From positions 1 to 51,398 of the forward strand of contig JAGXGL010000092.1 of the NCBI GenBank assembly GCA_024636755.1: a stretch of DNA of 51,398 bases, in the 5' to 3' direction. The translations under genes and the position numbers were made by a program. Below, piece by piece: positions 8,572-15,549 of this stretch. Source of the stretch: Guyparkeria sp. (GTDB lineage Bacteria; Pseudomonadota; Gammaproteobacteria; Halothiobacillales; Halothiobacillaceae). The notes below the pieces were generated by a model that was not told the DNA's origin, did not search any database, and was given only the letters and a program-made list of their open reading frames with translations. The first letter of the stretch is position 1; the number at the start of each line of letters is the position of its first letter.

Positions 8572-8584
8572 GCCTCTCGCCGGT
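8554..8584 (-). terminator. rho-independent terminator of bamE, within the rnfH 3' end
   Basis: On the minus strand, an imperfect stem (ACCGGCGAGAG with CTCCGCCGGT) is followed by TTTTTT. It terminates bamE transcription. The hairpin includes the rnfH stop codon and last codons, so the two convergent genes share it. On the plus strand there is no T tract. Confidence 0.7.
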
Positions 8585-8645
8585 TCAATCGTTTGCCGCT
8601 GTCACCGATGAGTGGACATGCAGCGGTGGGCTTTTGCGTTCGGCC

Positions 8646-9167
8646 TTAGAGCGGATCCTGCGCCGGCGGGGTCGTCGGCAGGGGCTGATCGTCGTCCTGC
8701 GTTTCCATATCGTAGGGGCTGTCGCCACCCTCCGAGCCGGGTCCCGGACTCGGAGAGATATTCCTCGGCGAGGCGGCCTCGGCCTCGTCGGGCAGCTCGG
8801 CGCTGTTCATCGACGGCGCCTCGGCCAGGTCCATGCCGTCACGGCGGATGGCATCGACGCGGCCGGTCGAGTCGTATTCGATTACCAGCGTGTGACGGAA
8901 GGCTTCCTGCTTGCCGCGCTTGTCGTAGTAGACGTAGGTGTCACGCTGGCCCTGATGGAAGATGTCGTTGAGGCTCGGGGTGCCGAGGATCGCGCGCACC
9001 TGAGATTGGGGCATGCCCTCGCCCAGCCGCTCGATCTGCTCCTCCTCGTAGATATTGCCCTGCTGGACATCCGGCTGGTAGACCTGGATAAAGCTGGGAA
9101 CGTAGACCGACGAGCAGCCGGCTAGCAGGGTGGCGACGAGCGAAAGCGTGAGAAATTGGCGCAGCAT
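8646..9167 (-). CDS. bamE: outer membrane assembly lipoprotein BamE (SmpA/OmlA)
   Basis: A 173-residue precursor. A short lipoprotein signal ends in the lipobox LLAGC (Cys18). The BamE core follows: FIQVYQPDVQQGNIYEEEQIERL, GMPQSQVRAILGTPSLNDIF and DTYVYYDKRG. BamE is the small lipoprotein of the Bam complex, which inserts beta-barrel proteins into the outer membrane. A Pro/Ser/Glu-rich tail of about 60 residues beyond the usual ~110-residue protein looks disordered. It diverges from fur, a conserved gammaproteobacterial pairing. The start was placed at the signal peptide; the frame stays open upstream but has no family similarity there. Confidence 0.92.
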   Translation of the reverse strand: MLRQFLTLSLVATLLAGCSSVYVPSFIQVYQPDVQQGNIYEEEQIERLGEGMPQSQVRAILGTPSLNDIFHQGQRDTYVYYDKRGKQEAFRHTLVIEYDSTGRVDAIRRDGMDLAEAPSMNSAELPDEAEAASPRNISPSPGPGSEGGDSPYDMETQDDDQPLPTTPPAQDPL

Positions 9168-9236
9168 GATCCTGGAAACCTGTTCCTGATGGTCTGGATA
9201 GTGATTCGAATGCGTCCAATCATACGCCGTATAGGG

Positions 9237-9561
9237 AAGCTCTGCACGGATCGGATATCGCTCTGCGCGTCTTGAGCCGGGCAGGTGCAAGGCGCTCGTC
9301 CGCCGCGGAAGAGTCATTCTCTTTCCAAGGACGACAACGCCGTCGATGCCCGGCTCAAGGCGCGCCCTGCGGGGCTTGTCGAGCCGGTCCGGCCTCGCGT
9401 GGCTCGGCACTTCCCGGGCTGCGGCGTGCCACTGGCACGCCGTTCCGGGTCGCCCATGCTTGGTGTTTCGCCGTCTTGACGTGGCCACCGGCACGCCGCC
9501 GACGCGTCTTGGTCACGAACGGCTCGCCAGGACAGAGTGCTATCGGATTCGTGCAGAGCTT
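9237..9561. repeat. inverted-repeat element B (MITE-like) filling the bamE-fur gap
   Basis: Occupies most of a 512-nt gene-free stretch. The 21-bp ends are inverted repeats with 2 mismatches (AAGCTCTGCACGGATCGGATA on the left; AAGCTCTGCACGAATCCGATA reading in from the right). An internal perfect 13-bp inverted repeat, CTTGAGCCGGGCA (9271-9283 and 9347-9359), sits near the left end, an arrangement like that of element A. The right part (9469-9530) is clearly similar to 46194-46258 on the opposite strand, sharing GGCCACGTCAAGACGGCG. No credible ORF is inside. The short flanks hold only the bamE and fur upstream regions. Confidence 0.8.
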
Positions 9562-9679
9562 GCCTAGCAGGTGATGCCAGCCTGCGAGATCGCAGGACTC
9601 GATTATCCGCATAGTGCTCCGGTTCGTACGGTATCTTCGGTTACAATCTCGCGAGTACACGCAATCGAGGGTAGAAGTT

Positions 9680-10096
9680 TTGGATTCCAGCGAACTCAAG
9701 AAGGCCGGCCTGAAGGTCACCTTGCCACGGGTGAAGATCCTCGAGATCATCGAGTCCAACGCGGATTGGCACATGAGCGCGGAGGACGTTTACAAGGAAC
9801 TGCTCGCCCGCGGCGAGGAGATTGGTCTGGCGACCGTCTATCGTGTGCTCACCCAGTTCGAGACGGCGGATATTCTCAAGCGCCACCAGTTCGAAGGTGG
9901 CAAGTCGGTGTTCGAGCTGATTTCCAAGGGCGATCACGACCACTTGGTCTGCGTGAAGACCGGGCAGGTTGAGGAATTTCACGACCCGATCATCCAGGAG
10001 CGGATCGCCATGATCGCCGACCAGTTCGATTTCGATCTGACCGACTACTCGCTGGTGATCTACGGCATCAGCCGCAAGGCGACCGGCAAGAGGTAA
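9680..10096 (+). CDS. fur: ferric uptake regulator Fur
   Basis: A 138-residue protein covering the full Fur family. The winged-helix DNA-binding half has LKKAGLKVTLPRVKILEI and GLATVYRVLTQFE. The dimerisation half has GDHDHLVCVKTGQVEEF, which supplies His ligands of the metal sites. The second Cys of the CxxC motif of E. coli Fur is Thr here, as in Pseudomonas Fur. Fur with Fe2+ represses iron-uptake genes. A TTG start was chosen because family similarity begins exactly there (DSSELKKAGL) and GAGGG lies just upstream; an upstream ATG would add 22 residues unlike any Fur. It diverges from bamE, with recN downstream in opposite orientation. Confidence 0.94.
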   Translation: MDSSELKKAGLKVTLPRVKILEIIESNADWHMSAEDVYKELLARGEEIGLATVYRVLTQFETADILKRHQFEGGKSVFELISKGDHDHLVCVKTGQVEEFHDPIIQERIAMIADQFDFDLTDYSLVIYGISRKATGKR

Positions 10097-10117
10097 GCGA
10101 CTCTCGATCGCGTTGCG

Positions 10118-10160
10118 ACGACGCCCGCTCGGGCTTCCCGGGTGGGCGTCGTGCGTTTTT
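10118..10160 (+). terminator. rho-independent terminator after fur
   Basis: A perfect 9-bp stem, ACGACGCCC with GGGCGTCGT, followed a few bases later by TTTTT. It lies between the fur stop codon and the 3' end of convergent recN. Confidence 0.85.
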
Positions 10161-10198
10161 ATCCCCGCGTTCTGGGTTCGCGAACGAGGACCGGTCGG

Positions 10199-11887
10199 TC
10201 AGGCCGAACTCGCCAACAACTCGCGGGCATGTGCCCGCGTCTGCTCGGTAACTTCCCGGCCGCCGAGCATGCGCGCGAGTTCCTCGACGCGTTCGTCGGC
10301 ATCCAGGCCGCGTACCCAGGTGCGGGTCGAGTCGGCCTGTTCGTCCTTCTCGATCCGTGCCTGGTGGTGTCCGTGCGCGGCGACCTGCGGCAGGTGCGTG
10401 ACGCACAGCACTTGGCGCGACTCACCCAGCGCGCGCAAGTGGGCACCCACGATTGCCGCGGTGGCCCCGCCAATGCCGGTGTCGACCTCGTCGAAGATAA
10501 AGGTGCCCACCGGGTCGTCGCCGGCGGTCAGCGTCTTGAGGGCCAGGCTCACGCGTGCCAGTTCGCCGCCCGAGGCGATCTGGTCGAGTGGGGCGACCGG
10601 CTGGCCGCGGTTGGCGCTGATCAGGAAAACCACCTCGTCGATGCCGCGCTCGCCGCGTCGCTCGGCCAATGTCTCGGGGTTGGTGAGCTGTACCTCGAAT
10701 TCGCCGTTGGGCATGCCCAGTTCACGGATGGAGGCCCTGAGGCGCTCGGCCAGCTTGCGTGCGCCGGCCTGACGTGTCTTGCTGACCTCGGCGGCGAGCT
10801 TGTCGTAGGCGGCGCGATTCTCGGCCAGTCGGGCCTCGACCTCGCCCAGCGTGCTGCCGGCGTGCTGGAGTTGCTCGTATTCCTCGCGCAGATCCGCGAC
10901 GTGTTGCTCGAACATCTCCGGGGCGACGCGATGCTTGCGCGCCAGTTCGTGCAGGGCATCGAGCCGGGCCTCGACCGTGGCCAGGCGCTCCGGGTCGGCG
11001 TCCGAGGATTCCAGCCGGTCGCGCAACGTGTCGACGGCCTCGGCGATCTGGATCTCGGCGGATTGCAGGGTCTCGATGACCGGCCCGAGTGCTTCGTCGA
11101 GATCGGCGATCCGCGAGAGTGACTGTTCGGCCGCGCCGATGCGATCGTGGGCATTGCCGTCGTCGTCGAACAACGCGGCCATCTGCTCGGCCAGGACCTG
11201 CCGCCACTCGTCTAGCCTCGAAAGGCGCTTGAGCTCGGCGTGCAACTGGTTGAACTCGTCGGGCTGCGGATCGACCCGCTCGATCTCCTCGAGCTGGAAT
11301 GCCAGGAAGGCGAGCCGGTCGGCCCGCGAGGCCTGTTCGGCCTGGTGGCTGGCGAGTCGGTCTTCGTCGCCATGTATCTGTCGACTCAGGCGTCCGAGTT
11401 CATCGACTGACCCCTTCAAGTCGCAAAAATGATCGAGCAGGGCGAGCTGGGTCTTGGCCTGCATCAGCCGCTGGTTCTGGTGCTGACCATGGATGTCGAT
11501 CAGGTGCCGGCCGATGCCCTTGAGCGTCTGCCCCGGCACGGGGCGGCCGTTGATCCACGCCTTGGAGCGCCCGTCGCGAGACAGAACCCGGCGCACGATC
11601 AGCGGCAGACTTTCGCCTTCCGGTTCCTCGCCCAGTTCCTGCTCATCGAGCCAGCGGGCCGCCGGGCCGTCCACCGGCAACAGGAACTCGCCGGTGACCT
11701 CGCCCTGATCGCAGCCCGCCCGCAGCAGGTTCATGTTGGCGCGGTCGCCCAGCAACAGTCCGATCGCGTCGATCAGTATCGACTTGCCCGCGCCGGTTTC
11801 GCCGGTGAGCGCGGTCATGCCGGCGGCGAAATCGAGCTCGAGCTGGTCGATCAGGGCGATCTGGCGGATCGAAAGGGTGGTCAGCAT
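10199..11887 (-). CDS. recN: DNA repair protein RecN
   Basis: A 562-residue SMC-like ATPase. Walker A is GETGAGKS near residues 29-36, long coiled-coil arms fill roughly residues 150-370, and the C-terminal head has the ABC signature region SGGELARVSLALK and Walker B TFIFDEVDTGIGG. RecN helps hold and process double-strand breaks during recombinational repair. AAGGA upstream could serve as the ribosome-binding site. In many relatives recN is under LexA control; no clear LexA box could be found in the upstream gap, much of which is taken up by a MITE-like element. It probably reads through from nadK. Confidence 0.95.
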   Translation of the reverse strand: MLTTLSIRQIALIDQLELDFAAGMTALTGETGAGKSILIDAIGLLLGDRANMNLLRAGCDQGEVTGEFLLPVDGPAARWLDEQELGEEPEGESLPLIVRRVLSRDGRSKAWINGRPVPGQTLKGIGRHLIDIHGQHQNQRLMQAKTQLALLDHFCDLKGSVDELGRLSRQIHGDEDRLASHQAEQASRADRLAFLAFQLEEIERVDPQPDEFNQLHAELKRLSRLDEWRQVLAEQMAALFDDDGNAHDRIGAAEQSLSRIADLDEALGPVIETLQSAEIQIAEAVDTLRDRLESSDADPERLATVEARLDALHELARKHRVAPEMFEQHVADLREEYEQLQHAGSTLGEVEARLAENRAAYDKLAAEVSKTRQAGARKLAERLRASIRELGMPNGEFEVQLTNPETLAERRGERGIDEVVFLISANRGQPVAPLDQIASGGELARVSLALKTLTAGDDPVGTFIFDEVDTGIGGATAAIVGAHLRALGESRQVLCVTHLPQVAAHGHHQARIEKDEQADSTRTWVRGLDADERVEELARMLGGREVTEQTRAHARELLASSA

Positions 11888-11911
11888 GTCAGGCGGATTC
11901 CTTTGCCCGGT

Positions 11912-12077
11912 TAGCCCGGATGTTTCATGAAGCCGCGCGATGATCGCGCAGTATATTGGTCGTACAAGGGATCTTCCGAAAGAGCAGCGTATCGGTGATT
12001 ACGGCCGACTGAGGAAAATTCTTTGGACGGACAAGAGACAAGCGAGGGCCTGTGGATTTCATGAAATATCCGGGCTA
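11912..12077. mobile_element. MITE-like element D between recN and nadK
   Basis: A 166-bp stretch bounded by 21-bp inverted repeats with 2 mismatches (TAGCCCGGATGTTTCATGAAG on the left; TAGCCCGGATATTTCATGAAA read in from the right). The interior is noticeably richer in A and T than the flanking genes and holds no recognisable transposase, so it looks like a non-autonomous element mobilised in trans. No clear target-site duplication is visible. The right terminal repeat contributes the TAG stop codon of nadK. The ends are unrelated to elements A-C. An IS with matching ends elsewhere in the genome would be its likely source. Confidence 0.7.
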
Positions 12078-12992
12078 GAACTTCTGCTCGCTCCAGCAGA
12101 GCTTGTCGCGCAACAGGGAGTAGTGGTCGTGACCGGCCGGGTGGATCAGGCGGATATCGTGTTCGTACTTCGAGATGGCCAGCACGTCGCCGTGTTCCAG
12201 CGGCTGGTTGAGCTGGCCGTCGAAGCTGACCACGCCGCCGCCGCGCGACCCTTCCACCGGGCGGATCTCGATCAGGTGACGGGCATCGACCACGATCGGG
12301 CGGTAGCTCAGCGTGTGCGGACAGATCGAGACGATCCCGACCGCGTGCAGGTCGGGGGCGATCAGCGGGCCACCGGCAGAGAGGGCATAGGCCGTCGAGC
12401 CGGTCGGCGTGCAGACGACCACACCGTCGGAGCGTTGCTGGTTGACCAGCGTGCCGTCGATGCACATCTCGAACTCGACCATCCGGGCCGGGTCGCGCAT
12501 CTTGAAGGTGATGTCGTTGAGCGCCACCGATTCCATGATGCGCGTGTCGTTGCGCATCAGGCTGCCCTGCAGCAGAAAGCGGCGCTCGTCACTGTAGCGC
12601 CCCTTGAGGATGGCCGAGAGGTGGCGCTGCACCTCGACCGGGCTGACGTCGGCGAGAAAGCCCAGCCGACCGAGGTTGACGCCCAGGATCGGCACGTCGT
12701 GCAGGCACAGTGAACGCGCCGCGTTAAGCATGGTGCCGTCGCCGCCGATTACCACGATCAGATCGCGGTCGATCCGATCACGCGAAAAGCGGGTCGCCTT
12801 GATCGACGGCACCGGGTTTTCGGCGTCTTCCTCCAGCGCCCAGTCGACGCCATGTGCCTCAACCACAGCCACCAGGTTGCGGTAGACCTCGGCAAGCGCA
12901 TCGCCGCCGTCAGGCTTGAGGATGATGCCCAGGCGCGAGAACGCGGGGGCTTCGTCCGGCGGTTCGGTGGGTGACGAGGAGGAAGGTTTCAT
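12075..12992 (-). CDS. nadK: NAD kinase
   Basis: A 305-residue protein. It carries the NAD-kinase hallmark GGDGT at residues 83-87, followed by TMLNAARS, then NLGRLGFLADV, an ALND motif, and TPTGSTAYALSAGGPL. It phosphorylates NAD+ to NADP+ using ATP. The C-terminus (KLCWSEQKF) aligns with the normal family end (K-L-G-W-S-K-K-L-F in E. coli), so the protein is not truncated even though its stop codon lies in the end of element D. The first ~15 residues (Ser/Pro-rich) are less conserved. It sits 28 nt downstream of the SMR exporter gene and is probably co-transcribed with it and with recN. Confidence 0.95.
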   Translation of the reverse strand: MKPSSSSPTEPPDEAPAFSRLGIILKPDGGDALAEVYRNLVAVVEAHGVDWALEEDAENPVPSIKATRFSRDRIDRDLIVVIGGDGTMLNAARSLCLHDVPILGVNLGRLGFLADVSPVEVQRHLSAILKGRYSDERRFLLQGSLMRNDTRIMESVALNDITFKMRDPARMVEFEMCIDGTLVNQQRSDGVVVCTPTGSTAYALSAGGPLIAPDLHAVGIVSICPHTLSYRPIVVDARHLIEIRPVEGSRGGGVVSFDGQLNQPLEHGDVLAISKYEHDIRLIHPAGHDHYSLLRDKLCWSEQKF

Positions 12993-13020
12993 GGCGTATG
13001 CGCTCTTGCTGCCTGAGGAA

Positions 13021-13347
13021 TCAATGATTGCCCGAGGACCATTTCAGCCCGATGATGCCAATGACGATCATGGCGATGAAACCCAGCCGCGCGAGCGATG
13101 CCGGTTCCTTGAACCAGAGGATGCCGATCATGGCCACCCCGGTGGCGCCGATCCCCGTCCAGATCGCGTAGGCGGTGCCCATCGGGATATCGCGCATGGC
13201 CACGGCCAACAGGTAGAAGCTCAACCAGGCGATGACGAGCACCGCGACCGTGGGCAGTAGCCGGGAAAAGCCGTCGGTAAAGCGCAGTCCGGTCGCCCAG
13301 ATGATTTCCAACAGGCCGGCGGCCAACAAGAGAAGCCAGGCGTTCAT
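13021..13347 (-). CDS. sugE: SMR family transporter, Gdx/SugE subtype
   Basis: A 108-residue protein with four hydrophobic helices, the standard size of small multidrug resistance proteins. Helix 1 has the Gdx-type sequence LLEIIWATGLRFTDGFSRL, with the essential membrane Glu at position 14. Helix 3 has MGTAYAIWTGIGATG, and the end IGIIGLKWSSG matches E. coli SugE/Gdx closely. Gdx proteins export guanidinium ion in exchange for protons as antiparallel dimers. No guanidine riboswitch of a known class was recognised upstream. It heads a likely operon with nadK. Confidence 0.88.
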   Translation of the reverse strand: MNAWLLLLAAGLLEIIWATGLRFTDGFSRLLPTVAVLVIAWLSFYLLAVAMRDIPMGTAYAIWTGIGATGVAMIGILWFKEPASLARLGFIAMIVIGIIGLKWSSGNH

Positions 13348-13427
13348 GCCGTGTTGTTATCCTCGAATCCGATGGGTCGCGTCCGTCGAGAGCTGGCGCT
13401 TGGCCGACGGGATGCGAAAGTGGGCCC

Positions 13428-13436
13428 AGTCTAGCA
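13428..13436 (-). promoter_or_regulatory. extended -10 promoter for the sugE-nadK operon
   Basis: TGCTAGACT on the minus strand, an extended -10, lies about 80 nt upstream of the SMR start codon. It differs at one base from the elements before smpB and ratA. No strong -35 is seen. Confidence 0.4.
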
Positions 13437-13475
13437 AAGGAACCTGCGTTTGAATCTGACTGCGGTGCGGTCCGC

Positions 13476-13502
13476 TTGGCACTCTCGTTGGGCGGGTGCT
13501 AG
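13476..13502 (+). promoter_or_regulatory. CIRCE operator (HrcA binding site) upstream of hrcA
   Basis: TTGGCACTC-N9-GGGTGCTAG matches the CIRCE consensus TTAGCACTC-N9-GAGTGCTAA at 8/9 and 7/9 positions with exactly 9 nt between the arms. The left arm doubles as a plausible -35 (TTGGCA), with TAGTTT 18 nt further on, so bound HrcA would block the promoter. This implies autoregulation of hrcA. Confidence 0.85.
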
Positions 13503-13543
13503 TTTGGAAATCGATTCTAGCGGCCTGCCGCGATTGCCGCTAA

Positions 13544-13576
13544 GGAAGGTCGGCACGAATCCGATACCGACCTTCC
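13544..13576 (+). repeat. perfect 10-bp hairpin in the hrcA leader
   Basis: GGAAGGTCGG and its exact complement flank a 13-nt loop. The base before the loop plus the loop read GCACGAATCCGATA, the same 14 bases found in the right end of element B. There is no T tract. It lies between the CIRCE site and the hrcA start, so it would be in the mRNA leader. It may be a remnant of the same repeat family. Confidence 0.75.
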
Positions 13577-13603
13577 CTCAACCAGAGGTTCCCAAGTCTG
13601 CGT

Positions 13604-14653
13604 ATGACTGACGCCTGGAGTGAGCTTCCCGAGCGGGCACAGACCCTGCTGCGGGTGCTGATCGATCGCTACACCGACGAGGGCGCGCCGATCGGGTCGC
13701 GCTCGCTCGCCCGCATGTCCGATCTCAACCTCAGTCCGGCCACGGTGCGTAATGTCATGGCCGATCTCGAGGACCTCGGGCTGGTGCGCGCCCCGCATAC
13801 CTCCTCTGGGCGCGTGCCTACCGAGCTGGCCTATCGCCTGTTTGTCGACTCGTTGCTGACCACGCCCGGCAAGGCGCCGGTGGATGCCCGTCGCCTGGAG
13901 CGCATCCTGCGCGAGGCGGCCGATGATGATCCGCAGCACATGGCGGATACCGCCTCCAATCTGCTCTCGAGTCTGACGCAGTTCGCCGGGGTGGTCACCA
14001 TCCCGTCGCGGGCCCGCGCGCTGTTTCGCCAGATCGATTTCGTCTCGCTGTCGCCCGGCCGAGTGCTGATGGTGCTGGTCACCAACGACGGTGGGGTGCA
14101 GAACCGCATCATCCATCCCGAAAAGCCCTACAGCCAGGGCGAGCTGACGCGCTTCGCCAATTTCCTCAACGAGCGGCTCAACGGCCAGTCCATCCAGGGG
14201 TTGCGCGAGACGCTGGTCGCCGAGCTCAAGAGCACGCGCGCGCAGATCGAAGGCAATCTTTCCGAGGCCATCACCCTGGCCGAATCCGCCGTCGAGGCGG
14301 TCGAGGACGAGGCCGGCCTGGCCGTGGCCGGCCAGGTCAACCTGATGGGCATCGATGAACTGGGCGATGTCGATCGCATGCGGCGGCTGTTCAATGCCTT
14401 CGCCGAGAAGCGCGAACTGGTCTCCCTGCTCGACCAATGCGAACGCGCCCGGGGCGTGAAGATCTTCATCGGCCGCGAGTCCGGCTCGCCCACGTTCGAC
14501 GAATGCGGCGTGGTGGGGGCGTCCTATGGCGTCGGCGACGAGGTGGTCGGCGTGCTGGGCGTGATCGGTCCCAAGCGCATGCCCTACGACCGGGTGATCT
14601 CGATCGTCGATGTCACCTCGCGGCTGTTGTCGAGCGCGTTGTCTCGCCAGTAA
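13604..14653 (+). CDS. hrcA: heat-inducible transcription repressor HrcA
   Basis: A 349-residue protein of family length. The N-terminal winged helix has EGAPIGSRSLARMSDLNLSPATVRNVMADLEDLGLV and the wing PHTSSGRVPTELAYR. A GAF-like middle part follows, then the C-terminal IGPKRMPYDRVISIVDVTSRLLS. HrcA binds CIRCE operators and depends on the GroEL chaperonin to stay active, so it senses unfolded protein. A CIRCE site lies in its own upstream region. It heads the hrcA-grpE-dnaK-dnaJ cluster, but grpE has a separate heat-shock promoter signal. Confidence 0.95.
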   Translation: MTDAWSELPERAQTLLRVLIDRYTDEGAPIGSRSLARMSDLNLSPATVRNVMADLEDLGLVRAPHTSSGRVPTELAYRLFVDSLLTTPGKAPVDARRLERILREAADDDPQHMADTASNLLSSLTQFAGVVTIPSRARALFRQIDFVSLSPGRVLMVLVTNDGGVQNRIIHPEKPYSQGELTRFANFLNERLNGQSIQGLRETLVAELKSTRAQIEGNLSEAITLAESAVEAVEDEAGLAVAGQVNLMGIDELGDVDRMRRLFNAFAEKRELVSLLDQCERARGVKIFIGRESGSPTFDECGVVGASYGVGDEVVGVLGVIGPKRMPYDRVISIVDVTSRLLSSALSRQ

Positions 14654-14698
14654 GCGCTTTCATCCGAAACGCCGTTTCCCACGGCCGGATGCTTTCCC

Positions 14699-14725
14699 CT
14701 TGAAAAGATGGCGGATGCCCCAAGA
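14699..14725 (+). promoter_or_regulatory. sigma-32 (RpoH)-like heat-shock promoter for grpE
   Basis: CTTGAAA, preceded by CCC as in the extended sigma-32 -35 consensus, is separated by 12 nt from CCCCAAGA (consensus CCCCATNT). It lies in the hrcA-grpE gap about 110 nt before grpE. The match is good but no CIRCE is present here, so grpE-dnaK may follow RpoH while hrcA follows HrcA. Confidence 0.55.
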
Positions 14726-14744
14726 CTCCGGGCATCAATCGAAG

Positions 14745-14798
14745 CCGTTGGTTTGCAGCGGCGCCCTGCGATACGGGGGCGCCGTTTTCAGCCAACGG
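14745..14798 (+). other. nested stem-loop in the grpE 5' leader
   Basis: An outer 7-bp stem (CCGTTGG with CCAACGG) encloses a strong inner hairpin (CGGCGCCC with GGGCGCCG, 14759-14784), itself followed by TTTT. The inner part could act as a weak terminator ending hrcA transcripts. Placed downstream of the heat-shock promoter signal, it would also sit in the grpE leader about 40 nt before the start codon, where it could act as an attenuator or thermosensor. Function is inference. Confidence 0.5.
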
Positions 14799-14838
14799 TT
14801 TCACCGCCAGTTTCCATCCGCTTTTCAGGAGAGTTTCG

Positions 14839-15399
14839 ATGACGGACAAGCCGGTCGATCAAGACGACATGAACCAGGAACAGCCGGAGCAGCCCGTCGA
14901 GGGTGGTCCCCAGGCCCAAGCCCAAGCGGGTGAGGCCAGCGAGCAGAGCGAGGTCGAGCAACTCAAGGCGCAACTCGCCGAGAAGGACGAGGAAGTCCTG
15001 CGCATCGCCGCGGAGATGCAGAACGTGCGTCACCGTGCCGAGCGCGATATCGAGTCGGCCCGCAAGTTCGCCCTGGAGCGCTTCGTCGAGGGGCTCTTGC
15101 CGGTTGTCGATTCGCTGGAACTGGGTATCCAGGCGGCCGACAAGGAAAACGCGACGCTGGAGAAGATCAAGGAGGGTGACGAGATGACCCTCAAGATGCT
15201 GATCCAGACCCTGGAGAAATTCGGCGTCCAGGCCGTCCACCCGATCGGCGAACGATTCAACCCGGATCACCACCAGGCCATGAGCCTGCAACCGCACGAC
15301 GGCGAACCGGACCAGGTCGTCGACGTGATGCAGAAGGGCTACCTGCTCAAGGACCGCATCGTGCGCCCGGCGCTGGTGGTGGTCTCGAAGCCCAAGTAA
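14839..15399 (+). CDS. grpE: nucleotide exchange factor GrpE
   Basis: A 186-residue protein. An acidic, Gln-rich N-terminus precedes the long coiled coil (from about residue 30: SEVEQLKAQLAEKDEEVLRI). The conserved region RIAAEMQNVRHRAERDIESA follows, then the C-terminal beta-wing with HPIGERFNPDHHQAMS and VVDVMQKGYLLKDRIVRPA. GrpE dimers eject ADP from DnaK and so reset its chaperone cycle. CAGGAG sits close upstream of the ATG. It is followed by dnaK after 150 nt that contain a hairpin. Confidence 0.95.
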   Translation: MTDKPVDQDDMNQEQPEQPVEGGPQAQAQAGEASEQSEVEQLKAQLAEKDEEVLRIAAEMQNVRHRAERDIESARKFALERFVEGLLPVVDSLELGIQAADKENATLEKIKEGDEMTLKMLIQTLEKFGVQAVHPIGERFNPDHHQAMSLQPHDGEPDQVVDVMQKGYLLKDRIVRPALVVVSKPK

Positions 15400-15412
15400 G
15401 GGTTTCGAGGGC

Positions 15413-15459
15413 GGATTTGCTGCGGGTGTCTTGAAAAATCACCGCCCGCCCGCAAATCC
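15413..15459 (+). other. intergenic hairpin between grpE and dnaK
   Basis: Two stacked stems, GGATTTGC with GCAAATCC and GCGGG with CCCGC, separated by a single mismatch, close an 18-nt loop. There is no T tract, so it is more likely an mRNA processing or stability structure than a terminator. The outer stem bases resemble the GAGGATTTG inner repeat of element A, possibly by chance. Confidence 0.5.
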
Positions 15460-15549
15460 AAGCACAAGAGCGGGCCCGGTATCCATCGAGGCGGCGGGCC
15501 ACGCCAACCAAATTTCGCATTCACGACAGAACGACTGGAGACACTATTT

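Noticed and set aside
8646-9494. Longer bamE frame with ~109 extra N-terminal residues
   Set aside because: The extension runs through element B and would bury the lipoprotein signal peptide inside the protein. The start at the signal peptide is preferred.
9285-9567. Small open frames within element B
   Set aside because: They overlap each other in different frames, follow the inverted-repeat structure, and show no similarity to known proteins.
11888-11960. LexA box for recN
   Set aside because: No CTG-N10-CAG palindrome of good quality was found in the upstream gap, although partial CTG motifs occur.
11940-12713. Plus-strand open frame starting inside element D
   Set aside because: After about 45 codons it runs antisense to nadK, and neither part resembles a transposase. 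Treated as chance.
13348-13470. Possible guanidine riboswitch upstream of the Gdx-like gene
   Set aside because: I could not find the conserved ykkC core or the paired ACGR loops of the smaller classes by eye. A covariance search is needed to settle it.
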